This document shows positions 1-8,313 of a stretch of DNA of 64,000 bases, piece by piece. Source of the DNA: an uncultured Bacteroidaceae bacterium (lineage in GTDB: Bacteria; Bacteroidota; Bacteroidia; Bacteroidales; Bacteroidaceae); contig CAJGDP010000006.1 in the NCBI GenBank assembly GCA_904502235.1, positions 1 to 64,000 on the forward strand. The letters are read 5' to 3'. Position 1 is the first letter of the stretch; every line of letters begins with the position of its first letter. The notes beneath the pieces were generated by a model. The model searched no databases and was not told where the DNA came from. It saw only the letters and a program-made list of their open reading frames with translations. The translations under genes were made by a program, and so were the position numbers.

Positions 1-3000
1 AAACCTACAGGCGACCTTGTTGCTTATGCTTTCTACAACAACGACTCTTCTAGCGACGCATCAGGTTGGAATAGTGTTGGTACTGTAGTTAGCGGTGATA
101 ACAGAAACCGTCCTGCAATACCTAATTACACCATTCCTGCTGAGACACCTGCCGGCGAGTATCGCATCCGTTTCAAACTCGACTGGTGTAGCATTGATCC
201 AAATGGTGATGCCGATGGTAAGTTTGACGACTTTATGGCTAATGGTGGTCAGATTTTCGATGCTAAGTTGGTTGTAGCTGATGAATCTACAGTTGAGCCA
301 GAACCAGAGCCAGAACCAGAACCAGAACCAGAGCCAACAGGTCCTGTTGCAATTGCATCACTTGCTGATATCACAAACAGCAATGCGTATGTATTCTCTA
401 CACCACGTTCTCCTTTGTGCGTAAATGCTGACGAGAAAGTTGGTAGCTATTGGACTGCTTCAACAATGGCACAGCAGGGCGATAAGCTCGACGTTGCAAA
501 TGCAGAACAGCAGTTTGCTCTCTTGCGTACAGAGAACACAGAGGCTGGCAAATATTACATGTATAGCGTAAAGACCGGTAAGTTTATCAATGCAGGTGAT
601 GTTGCTTCAGAGACTCCTGCTGCAGATATCGAACTTTCAGAGGTTGTTTACGGTGGTGCAGCTGCATTCAATCTTGCTATTGGTGGTCAGAAGGTTAACG
701 TAACATGGTGGAGCGATGCTGTTGCAGGTATCCGCTTCAATAACAGTGCTGACCTCGACGAGGGTAATGCTTTCACAGTATATTTGGCTGAGGGTGAATT
801 TGATTTCACAGAGGCTCTTGCTGCTATCGCAGTAGTTGAGACTCCTGTTACTCCAGAGCCAGATCCTGATCAGCCTGAAGTTGAGGGAGATGGTCTTGTA
901 TTGGAACTTACAGCAAGCCAGATCGGTACTACTTATCCATATCAGCTTAATGAAGAGGATGCTGCAAAGGTTTACGATTTGACAAGCCTCACTGTTGCAG
1001 TAAGAGTAAACACTCCTGCTGCATTGAACACTCGTGCAGCACTTTTCGCAATATCAGATCCTACAAAGGCTGCAAATACTTCAGCTAAGGGCACAGACTC
1101 TTATTATGTTGCTTATGGTATGAGCAATGCTAATATTGCTTATCTTGCATCTTGGGTTACTGGTGATAGATATTCAAAGGGTGATGTTCCTGCGAATACT
1201 AATGGTGCTGTTTTGGTTTATGTGTTGGATAAGGAAAATAACCAATGGAGTACATATTTGAATGGAACTCTAGTTCAAGAACCTCGTAACTTCGGTGGTT
1301 ACGAAATTGCTACTCCTGCAATGGTTAAGGCTGACTATGCTGATGCTAACATCTATATTGGTGGTGGTATGAACTCTGCCGGTGCAGGTGAGGTGTTTGC
1401 TGGTGAAATCACTGGTGTTAAGGTATATGAGGGCGCTTTGACTGCTGAAGAAATTGCAGCAATCACTTTTGCAACAGAAACTCCTGTAGTTGAACCACTC
1501 ACTGCTGCGTTCAACGAGGAATATGCTACAACAACAGACTATTTGACAAAGATTGAGATTCGTTTCAGCGAGAATATTCTACGTCCTTTTGAAGAGAATA
1601 ATGTTCTAGCTCAGAATCTTGATTGGTTGAAGGATGCTGAAGGCAATGTTGTTACAATCAAGTATATTACAGTAAATGGTTCGCTCTTGACTGTTGAACC
1701 TGAAACTGTTGTAGAAACTCCGGGTGAGTATACACTGACTATCCCTGCTGGTGTTGTTTATAATGCTGATGAAACAGCTGTTTATGATGGTGGTACTTTC
1801 GTTGTTACTGTGGCTAAGGGTCTTGAGTATCAGTTCTACGCATTGGACGAGAACTTCACTCCAGGTGAATTGGGTGGTACAATGACAAAAGTTCAGAATA
1901 TTGCTATTACATCTACTGGTGAACTTGCTGCAAACGAGGCTGAGGATGCTCCTAAGGCTTACATTATGGGTGAGAATGGTTTTGTAGCTGAGGCAACAAC
2001 TCTCGTTGGTGACCTCCTTGGTTATGGTATGCCTATGGTATTCTTGCAGTTCGAGGAATTTACAACTCCTGGTATCTATCAGGTTGTTGTTCCTGCCGGT
2101 ACATTCTTGGTAAATGGTCAGGCAAACGAAGAATTTACTTCTGAAGTATTTACTATTGCTGCTCCTAAGAGCATTGCTATTGAAAGTGTTACACCTGCTG
2201 AAGGTGTTGTTGAGGGACTTTCTGAGATTATCGTTACATTCAATGAGAATGTATTTGGTTCACAGGATTTTGCATTCGATCCTGAAAGTTTCCTCGTTGT
2301 AGAGGGTGATGAGAGTCTTGATTTTGCATCAACAAAATTCAATTTCGTTGATGATGAGACTTTGCCTTTGAATCAGGTTAAGTTTGTTGCTGAAACTCCT
2401 GTTACAGCAGCCGGAACATACACATTGTATTGCTTCGATATGTATGTTTATGTAAATGGTACACCAAAGAATTTCCGTACTACTTACACTTGGACAATTG
2501 CAGAACCTGTAGTATTCGGCGTTTCTAAGGTTACTCCTTCTGAGGCAGTTGAGTCATTCAGCGAAATCGTTATCGAATTTACAAAGAACATTGTATTTGA
2601 GGCTCCTTCTGCAGGTGGCACAGGCACTGGCACAGATACAGGCACAGGTACAGGTGATGTTGCTACAGGTACAGGCACTGCTACAGGAACAGGTACAGGC
2701 ACTGACACAGGTACAGGAACTGGTACAGGTACAGGCACTGGCACAACAGACCTTTCAATGATCAAGGTTAAGGATGCTAACGGTGGCAACGTAACAACTA
2801 TCTGGACAAACCAGGCTGTTGTTGAGGGCAACACTGTTACATTCAAGCTTGAGAGAGCAATTACAAAGAACGGTGTATACACAGTAGAGATTCCTGCAGG
2901 TCTTATCAAGAGTGTTGACGGTGAGGAGTATGCCGGTGAGACATTCACATTCACAGTTGATGCAGCTCCTGCATTGACAAAGCCTACAGGCTCTAATATC

Positions 3001-3714
3001 AATGTTGATGCTGAACTTGCTGAGTTGACATTCGAATTCGATACAAACATCGCATTTGCAGAGGGTGCTGCTCAGACAATCAATGTATACAATGGTACTG
3101 AGGTTGCCGGTGTTGCTACTGCTACAATCGCTGAGAATGTATTGACTTTGACTCTTGCAGAGGCTATCGCTCCTGAGGCTACAACAAAGTATACAGTTGA
3201 TCTTCCTGCAAACTGGATTGTTAAGGCTGGTACAGACAAGGCGTTCGCTGGTAAGACATTCACAGTTACTGTTAAGGTTCCATTCGTTGTTACAAACATA
3301 TCACCTGCTGACGGTAGCGAGGTAGAGGCACTCGAGAGCATCGTAGTTGAGTTCAATGATAATGTAGACTCTTACAATACAGGTAAGCTCGTGCTTGTAA
3401 ATACTGCTGATGACAGCGAGATTGCTCTTACTGCTACAATTGACGGTAAGGTACTTACACTTGTTCCAGCAGCTACTGTTTACAATGGCACTTACAAATT
3501 GAAGGGACTGAATGGTCTTGTTAACAAGTCAGCGGCTCCTGTTGCTAATCCTTCTGAGCCTGTATTCACAGTTGTTGGTACTTCTTCAGCTATCGACGGT
3601 GTTGATGCAGAGGCTGAGAACGCTGTAATCTACGACATCACAGGCCGTCGTGTTAACGAGATTACAAAGGGTGGTATCTATATCATCAATGGTGTAAAAA
3701 AGCTTGTTAAGTAA
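1..3714 (+). CDS. T9SS-secreted multidomain surface protein (5' end outside window)
   Basis: The frame is open from base 1, so the start and signal peptide lie upstream. The first ~95 residues resemble the end of a GEVED domain (motif DWCSIDPNGDADG). A Glu-Pro linker, a possible beta-trefoil region and a concanavalin-like (LamG/CBM40-type) module near 890-1460 follow. Then come four or five SbsA-type Ig-like repeats, each opening with a pattern like 'VTPAEG...LSEIIVTFNENV' (near 1490, 2180, 2520, 2980 and 3290). The last ~40 residues form a T9SS-like sorting tail (YDITGRRV ... GIYIINGVKKLVK). Inference: a cell-surface or secreted protein; any catalytic domain would be in the missing N-terminal part. 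A Thr-Gly tract interrupts one Ig-like repeat. The ATG at 235 is internal and is not the start. Confidence 0.85.
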   Translation, partial: KPTGDLVAYAFYNNDSSSDASGWNSVGTVVSGDNRNRPAIPNYTIPAETPAGEYRIRFKLDWCSIDPNGDADGKFDDFMANGGQIFDAKLVVADESTVEPEPEPEPEPEPEPTGPVAIASLADITNSNAYVFSTPRSPLCVNADEKVGSYWTASTMAQQGDKLDVANAEQQFALLRTENTEAGKYYMYSVKTGKFINAGDVASETPAADIELSEVVYGGAAAFNLAIGGQKVNVTWWSDAVAGIRFNNSADLDEGNAFTVYLAEGEFDFTEALAAIAVVETPVTPEPDPDQPEVEGDGLVLELTASQIGTTYPYQLNEEDAAKVYDLTSLTVAVRVNTPAALNTRAALFAISDPTKAANTSAKGTDSYYVAYGMSNANIAYLASWVTGDRYSKGDVPANTNGAVLVYVLDKENNQWSTYLNGTLVQEPRNFGGYEIATPAMVKADYADANIYIGGGMNSAGAGEVFAGEITGVKVYEGALTAEEIAAITFATETPVVEPLTAAFNEEYATTTDYLTKIEIRFSENILRPFEENNVLAQNLDWLKDAEGNVVTIKYITVNGSLLTVEPETVVETPGEYTLTIPAGVVYNADETAVYDGGTFVVTVAKGLEYQFYALDENFTPGELGGTMTKVQNIAITSTGELAANEAEDAPKAYIMGENGFVAEATTLVGDLLGYGMPMVFLQFEEFTTPGIYQVVVPAGTFLVNGQANEEFTSEVFTIAAPKSIAIESVTPAEGVVEGLSEIIVTFNENVFGSQDFAFDPESFLVVEGDESLDFASTKFNFVDDETLPLNQVKFVAETPVTAAGTYTLYCFDMYVYVNGTPKNFRTTYTWTIAEPVVFGVSKVTPSEAVESFSEIVIEFTKNIVFEAPSAGGTGTGTDTGTGTGDVATGTGTATGTGTGTDTGTGTGTGTGTGTTDLSMIKVKDANGGNVTTIWTNQAVVEGNTVTFKLERAITKNGVYTVEIPAGLIKSVDGEEYAGETFTFTVDAAPALTKPTGSNINVDAELAELTFEFDTNIAFAEGAAQTINVYNGTEVAGVATATIAENVLTLTLAEAIAPEATTKYTVDLPANWIVKAGTDKAFAGKTFTVTVKVPFVVTNISPADGSEVEALESIVVEFNDNVDSYNTGKLVLVNTADDSEIALTATIDGKVLTLVPAATVYNGTYKLKGLNGLVNKSAAPVANPSEPVFTVVGTSSAIDGVDAEAENAVIYDITGRRVNEITKGGIYIINGVKKLVK
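295..336 (+). repeat. Glu-Pro linker repeat
   Basis: Seven tandem Glu-Pro codon pairs (GAG/GAA CCA) form a rigid, extended linker between the GEVED-like part and the next module of the surface protein. The near-identical hexanucleotide units could change copy number by slippage without changing frame. Confidence 0.85.
2617..2748 (+). repeat. Thr-Gly hexanucleotide repeat tract
   Basis: About 130 bases of imperfect hexanucleotide repeats (GGCACA, GGTACA, GGCACT types) encode ~45 residues of alternating Gly-Thr with a few Asp, Val and Ala. The tract sits inside an Ig-like repeat, right after its 'FTKNIVFE' strand, so it probably forms a flexible loop. Because units are six bases, copy-number change keeps the frame. 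Confidence 0.85.
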
Positions 3715-3740
3715 TTAACTGATAAAGCTTATATGAATGG

Positions 3741-3774
3741 CAGTGGAGGGCATATGCTCTCCACTGTTTTTTTT
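3741..3774 (+). terminator. Rho-independent terminator
   Basis: A perfect 8-bp stem (CAGTGGAG / CTCCACTG, 10-base loop) is followed by eight T residues, 26 bases after the stop codon of the first surface protein. Confidence 0.85.
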
Positions 3775-3824
3775 GTACAACGGGTATAAATTAAAACTGC
3801 TGTCTTATAATGTCTGCTGTTTTT

Positions 3825-3856
3825 TTTGAATAGCATATGTTTTTTGTGTAATTTTG
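3825..3856 (+). promoter_or_regulatory. Bacteroidota promoter for the second surface protein
   Basis: A -33 TTTG (3825-3828) and a -7 TAATTTTG (3849-3856) are separated by 20 bases, matching the TTTG/TAnnTTTG consensus. Transcription would start about 50 bases before the ATG at 3913. Confidence 0.65.
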
Positions 3857-3912
3857 CATTGAAATAATAGATATTATATAATTTACATACAGAATAACTT
3901 AATTTTTTGCTT

Positions 3913-5283
3913 ATGAGAAAATTTACACTTTTCTTGTCGTTATTTGTTGCTTTTATAACTGTAACAGCTAACGAAGTTACTGCTCAAACTCTTAACCAGA
4001 CAGTTGTATTCGACTTTGCAAACAATGTTTGGGGTATCCCTGGGTATGACATGGTTAACTTCCGCGGCGTAAAGACTGCAGAAACATACACAGATGGTGA
4101 AAATAGTGTCACTATTAATCCAAAAGCGAATAAGGGTGAATTCTACTACGAGAACGGTTATCTGCGCATTGCAAAACCAGGTTCAAAAATCGTTCTTCCT
4201 GAATTCGGCTTTGCTGTTGAGAAGATTGAGGTTGTAGGACACCCTTCTGCAACATCTTATCCTAATGTTGATATGAATGTATATGTTGGAAACACAGCAG
4301 TAAGTACTGCTTGTAAAGGCTCTACGGGAACATACACATACGAGATTGCTGCTGATAATCAGGCTGCAGGTAATGTTTATGAACTTGTTATCGGTTCTAA
4401 TGGTGGTGACTACTCAAGCGTTATGTTTATCACATATATTAAGGTGTATCCTGCCGATAATAAGCTCGAGGCTCCTGCTATCGACCTTGCAAGCGGTGTA
4501 TATGTTGGTGAGCAGACTGTAAACGTACACTCTGTTACAGCAGACATCGAGGGTGTTACAGACGTTATATATTACTACACAACCGACGGCAACGAACCTA
4601 CATCGGAGGACGAGGAGACCGATGGTGAAATCATCATCAGCGAGAGCTGCACACTTAAGGTTGTTGTGGAGCTTACATACGGCGATAAGACATATGTAAG
4701 TTCTTCTACAAGCGCTGAGTATATCATCACCGAGGAGGCTACATGTAATAGAGCGGCTGTTGTTGGGGCCGGTAATTATTTCCTTGTTGCTGATGGCTAT
4801 GTTGCCGCTCCTATCGAGGGAACATCACTCCCAGTTGTTGAGGCGACTGTAGAGGGCGACAACGTAACAGCTCCTGTTTACTATGCTATAACACTCGAGG
4901 AGGCTACAGGTGGTTACTACATCAAGGATGTGAACGGCAACTATGTTTACAACACTATGATGACTCCACACAGGCTTTCAAGCAACACTTATGCTCCAAC
5001 AGATGTTTGGGAAATAGAAATTGCCGATGACTGCACTGCTACAATCGCTTGCAACGGCTACGTTCTTGCATTCTTGAACGGTGTATTCTGCACAGTGGAT
5101 CCTAATGGTACTGAGACATTTGTTCTACCTACATTATATGGTGTACAGGCTACTGGTATAAACGGTGTTGTTGTAAACGGTGAGGCAATAGAGAGCATCT
5201 TCGACATCACTGGTCGCAAGGTTGAGAAGATTACCAAGTCTGGTATCTACATTGTAAACGGTAAGAAGGTTCTTGTAAAGTAA
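3913..5283 (+). CDS. T9SS-secreted surface protein with chitobiase-type Ig-like domain
   Basis: 456 residues. The ATG at 3913 starts a good signal peptide (MRKFTLFLSLFVAFITV...). An in-frame TTG two codons earlier is less likely. Residues ~25-185 look like a beta-sandwich of unknown family. Residues ~190-275 carry a 'YYYTTDGNEPT' motif typical of chitobiase/beta-hexosaminidase C-terminal (FN3-like) domains. The middle-to-late part is all-beta and unrecognised. The last ~40 residues (FDITGRKV ... SGIYIVNGKKVLVK) are a T9SS-like sorting tail almost identical in pattern to the upstream protein. No catalytic motif is visible. Likely a surface-attached adhesin or glycan-binding protein; function unknown. 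Confidence 0.85.
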   Translation: MRKFTLFLSLFVAFITVTANEVTAQTLNQTVVFDFANNVWGIPGYDMVNFRGVKTAETYTDGENSVTINPKANKGEFYYENGYLRIAKPGSKIVLPEFGFAVEKIEVVGHPSATSYPNVDMNVYVGNTAVSTACKGSTGTYTYEIAADNQAAGNVYELVIGSNGGDYSSVMFITYIKVYPADNKLEAPAIDLASGVYVGEQTVNVHSVTADIEGVTDVIYYYTTDGNEPTSEDEETDGEIIISESCTLKVVVELTYGDKTYVSSSTSAEYIITEEATCNRAAVVGAGNYFLVADGYVAAPIEGTSLPVVEATVEGDNVTAPVYYAITLEEATGGYYIKDVNGNYVYNTMMTPHRLSSNTYAPTDVWEIEIADDCTATIACNGYVLAFLNGVFCTVDPNGTETFVLPTLYGVQATGINGVVVNGEAIESIFDITGRKVEKITKSGIYIVNGKKVLVK

Positions 5284-5323
5284 TCTGTTCTATAAGGTAA
5301 CTTTTAACCTATAATATTTACTC

Positions 5324-5355
5324 ATCGGGGAGCGTTTGCTCTCCGATGTTTTTTT
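5324..5355 (+). terminator. Rho-independent terminator
   Basis: A 10-bp stem (ATCGGGGAGC / GCTCTCCGAT, one G-T pair, GTTT loop) is followed by eight T residues, 41 bases after the upstream stop codon. Confidence 0.85.
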
Positions 5356-5359
5356 ATGT

Positions 5360-5905
5360 ATGTTCTTTATCTAACTTTTTGGGCGCAAAAAGTTACAAAA
5401 ACGCCCGGCACAGTTTCGCAAGTCGCTCAAGGCTCTTGTTTGTGCCACGTAGTGAGCACTCATTCGCCTTTCGTTTGCCGAGAGTGTCTTTACGTTCTAA
5501 TCTCGGGAACGGGGTAACTCGCTTTCAATGAATAACCATTCACTATATTAACCAACGCTCAGACATCCCCCGTTCTTTTCCTCGATTGAAACTAACACTC
5601 TCTGTTGCTCAAATAGTGCCGGTGGTTCTAAAAGAATACTCTCGCATAAATCGCACCGATAAAAGCAGAGTGAAAAGCCGAATGTTTTTGGGCCATTGTG
5701 CGAGGCTGTTTGAACGTAGCTCGAGTATAAATTTTCCTATATAGTCGCGCGAAGTGAGTTCCGCAGCACCCCAAAAACATGAGAAAGCTTTGAACGGCAA
5801 GCGAAGCGACTGCTTTTTGCGCGCGCAAAGCTCTTTGGTACTTTCTGTCGTACAGAAAGTACAAGGACTTTCCGCTTGAAAAAGTGTAAACGGTGTGCGG
5901 ATAGG
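5360..5905. repeat. Gene-free region, probable dispersed Bacteroidales intergenic repeat
   Basis: No credible gene lies between 5284 and 5969. The region holds two perfect hairpins near its ends: 5373-5394 (AACTTTTTG/CAAAAAGTT, 4-base loop) and 5839-5861 (TACTTTCTGT/ACAGAAAGTA, 3-base loop). A looser inverted pair also occurs (GGAACGGGG near 5505-5515 with CCCCCGTTC near 5567-5575). Short open frames here translate to Arg/Ser/Phe-rich, low-quality proteins. From memory, similar stretches are often called as short hypothetical proteins in Bacteroidales genomes, which suggests a multicopy non-coding element; the copy number cannot be checked here. Confidence 0.45.
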
Positions 5906-5909
5906 ATAC

Positions 5910-5945
5910 AAAAAATGGGACTGCAACCTGCTGGTTGCAATCCCA
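5910..5945 (-). terminator. Rho-independent terminator of ppiD
   Basis: Read on the minus strand, a stem built from TGGGA-TGCAACC and its complement (one mismatch, 4-base loop) is followed by six T residues. It lies 25 bases beyond the ppiD stop codon. Confidence 0.8.
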
Positions 5946-5969
5946 TTTCTATTGTGCTTTAAGTGTTTC

Positions 5970-8177
5970 TTAGAAGAAACGGAAGAGTTTGTTCTCTATT
6001 GGATAAACTTCCTGCAAGCCCATCTGATAGAGCTGACCTACGATGTTTGAGTAGTTGTACATGCCACCGTTTGAGAGGATGTATTCGTTCTCTTTCTTTT
6101 CGTCGTAGACACCGTTCTTTGCGTTCTTGCCGACAACTGAAATAACGTAAACACCGTTGTCACCCTTGATTGGTGCGCTTACGTCGCTTACTGCCATCTT
6201 TGATGCTACTACGCCAAGGATAGGCTCGTCTACATTGAGTGTTGAGATGTGTGTAGGCTTCTTGAACTCTACCATGTTCACTCTTGTTACCTGTGCCTTG
6301 TTGTTGCCCTTAACTGCGTTGAAGTCCTTACCTGCGAGCTCTGATGTAATCATCTCGGCTTTCTTGTCGAGTACAAGGCGGCTCTTGATGATGTCGCGGA
6401 GTGTTGTGCCGTAGTTGTTGATCTCTTTGTCGAGTGCTACATAGCCCTTGTTGTTTACGCTTGTTACAGCTACAAACAAAAGGTATTCGTTACCGCACTC
6501 TTCGATGCCTGAGAACTCACCTGCTTTTCTCTCTTCGTCGAGAACCCATTTAACAACGTTGCCTGTCTGTGGGATGTTGTTGATGTTTCTTGTGTAAGCG
6601 TTAACGTCGTTCAACTTCTGTACGCGGTAGCCGCTTGCCATAGCTTTGCTCTCGATGTCCTGAACGGTGCTGCAGTCGGCGATGAACTGGCTGAGCTTGT
6701 TGTATGCTGCCTCGTATGTGTCGTTGCTGAATGCGATTTCTCTCTTTACAACTGCGAGGTTATATACGTTGTTGCTACCTTTCTTGTTGATTACCTGGAA
6801 GATGAGCTTGCCGGGGATTGTCTTGAAGTCTGCTGCTGCGTATACGCCTGTCTTTGCGCTGTAGATTGCCTTCTGTGTCTCTGCGTTGTCGATGATTCCT
6901 GCTGCATAGAACTCTTTTGATGTCATCCAGAGTGAATCTACGTGTGCATAGTTCTTTGCAATCTCCTTGAAGTTGCTGTTCTTTGCCTTCAAGAGATTCA
7001 AAAGGCTGTCGGTTGTTGCCTCTACCTCTTCGGCTGATGTGCTGTTCACTACGATTGCACGTACGAGCAATGAGTCGGGAGCAGTTGTCTTCTCTGTTGT
7101 CATGAACAGGTTATATGTGTTGTCCGAAGGGTTGATGTAAGGACCTACAACTTCGTTTACGTTTGCCTGCTCGATACGTACCTGGATATCCTCGGGGAAT
7201 GTCTCCTTTGCCCAGAGAAGGTCGTTGTACTCGAATTCGCTCTGTGCCATGCGTGCGAGACGGTCGTAGTCTTTCTCACCGTTCTTGAGTGCATCGGCAT
7301 ATTCGTTCATCTGTGCAAGGAGTGCCTGTTTGTCCTCGTTGCTTGGTGTTACCTTTACGCTGATGTACTTGATGTCGCGTGAGTCTTCCAACTGCTCGTA
7401 GAAGTACTTCTTGTTTGCGTTGTAGTATGCTTCAATCTCCTTGTCGCTTACGTTCACCAATGAGTCTTCGATTGAAGTGTAGGGGAATGCCGCTACTTCG
7501 AGGTTGTATGAGTTGTCGTTCAACTCGAAGTTCTTCTTTGCAAGTACTGGGTTTGCGATAGTTGCGTTCTCGATGAGCTTGACCTGCTTGTTGGTGAGTG
7601 CCTCGAGCATAACTCGCTTTTCGATGTACTTCCAGCATGTGTGGAGTGCCGCAAGGTTTGAGTCGTACTGTCCGCCGTCGCTCATCATCTGGTGGTATGC
7701 CGCGATGATTTCGTTCAGGCTCTCAACGTCAAAACCTGCCTGTGTGCGGAATGGGTGGTAAGTGTTGTTTACATAGTTGCAGGCATTGTTCTCCAAGAGG
7801 TCAATGATTTCCTCGTAAGTAACTGTGATGCCAAGCTCTTTAGCCTGCTTCTCTGCCACTGCCAACTGTGTGAATACGCTCCAAGCCTCTTCTTTGATGT
7901 AAGCAAGCTCTGTCTCTGTGAAAGCTGCTGAACGCTGCTCGTCAGAAAGACGTGGGTCGCTCATCTTGAAAAGTCTCTGTGCTGTCTCACACTCGTTGTA
8001 CACTTCCTGAAAGTCCTGTGCTGAAAGCTTGTCGCCGTCAACTGTTCCTACGGTTGCTTCCATAGCGTCAGACTGGAATAATCTCCAAGCATCACCTGCG
8101 ATGAACGCAAATAATGCAAGACCCACAAAGATTACAAGTAGTGGGCCCATGTTGCGCAATTTTTGTAATGTTGCCAT
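5970..8177 (-). CDS. ppiD: Peptidyl-prolyl cis-trans isomerase, SurA/PpiD type
   Basis: 735 residues. The N-terminus has one membrane anchor (GPLLVIFVGLALFAFIAGDAW, residues ~11-31) followed by a SurA_N-like helical region (TVDGDKLSAQDFQEVYNE). Parvulin-like segments follow in the middle and C-terminal half. This is the PpiD-type layout: a periplasmic folding chaperone anchored in the inner membrane that helps newly exported outer-membrane proteins. The length is slightly above the ~620-710 usual for the family. The start ATG is preceded by its own -7 box and the gene ends in a terminator, so it can be transcribed apart from the corC cluster upstream, which also ends in a terminator. Whether the parvulin domains keep isomerase activity cannot be told by eye. 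Confidence 0.88.
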   Translation of the reverse strand: MATLQKLRNMGPLLVIFVGLALFAFIAGDAWRLFQSDAMEATVGTVDGDKLSAQDFQEVYNECETAQRLFKMSDPRLSDEQRSAAFTETELAYIKEEAWSVFTQLAVAEKQAKELGITVTYEEIIDLLENNACNYVNNTYHPFRTQAGFDVESLNEIIAAYHQMMSDGGQYDSNLAALHTCWKYIEKRVMLEALTNKQVKLIENATIANPVLAKKNFELNDNSYNLEVAAFPYTSIEDSLVNVSDKEIEAYYNANKKYFYEQLEDSRDIKYISVKVTPSNEDKQALLAQMNEYADALKNGEKDYDRLARMAQSEFEYNDLLWAKETFPEDIQVRIEQANVNEVVGPYINPSDNTYNLFMTTEKTTAPDSLLVRAIVVNSTSAEEVEATTDSLLNLLKAKNSNFKEIAKNYAHVDSLWMTSKEFYAAGIIDNAETQKAIYSAKTGVYAAADFKTIPGKLIFQVINKKGSNNVYNLAVVKREIAFSNDTYEAAYNKLSQFIADCSTVQDIESKAMASGYRVQKLNDVNAYTRNINNIPQTGNVVKWVLDEERKAGEFSGIEECGNEYLLFVAVTSVNNKGYVALDKEINNYGTTLRDIIKSRLVLDKKAEMITSELAGKDFNAVKGNNKAQVTRVNMVEFKKPTHISTLNVDEPILGVVASKMAVSDVSAPIKGDNGVYVISVVGKNAKNGVYDEKKENEYILSNGGMYNYSNIVGQLYQMGLQEVYPIENKLFRFF

Positions 8178-8219
8178 AATCTAATATTTTGTTTGTTTTG
8201 TTTTTTGCGTTAAACTTTG

Positions 8220-8227
8220 CGAAGATA
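8220..8227 (-). promoter_or_regulatory. -7 promoter box for ppiD
   Basis: TATCTTCG on the minus strand, a common variant of TAnnTTTG, lies 42 bases before the ppiD ATG. No clear -33 TTTG is seen at the expected spacing. Confidence 0.45.
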
Positions 8228-8264
8228 GTAAAAAGCTTTTGAATTCTTGCTATAAACAAGGTAT

Positions 8265-8311
8265 AAAATAAAGCAAAAGAGCGCATAAAATGCACTCTTT
8301 TGCTTTATTTT
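8265..8311 (-). terminator. Strong terminator after corC
   Basis: A perfect 17-bp stem (8265-8281 with 8295-8311) with a 13-base loop directly follows the corC stop codon. T-rich sequence lies within and after the stem on the minus strand. Confidence 0.85.
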
Positions 8312-8313
8312 TG

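Noticed and set aside
2617..2748. Short regularly spaced repeats that could suggest a CRISPR array
   Set aside because: The unit is only 6 bases, without spacers, and stays in frame within a protein, so it is a coding repeat.
2484..3050. 188-codon minus-strand frame with Val-Pro repeats
   Set aside because: It is the reverse complement of the Thr-Gly repeat and Ig-like repeats of the surface protein, so its repeat pattern is a shadow.
5609..5926. Overlapping short minus-strand frames of 69-105 codons
   Set aside because: They occupy a hairpin-bearing non-coding block and run into the ppiD terminator. Composition is Arg/Ser/Phe-rich, typical of a mis-called repeat.
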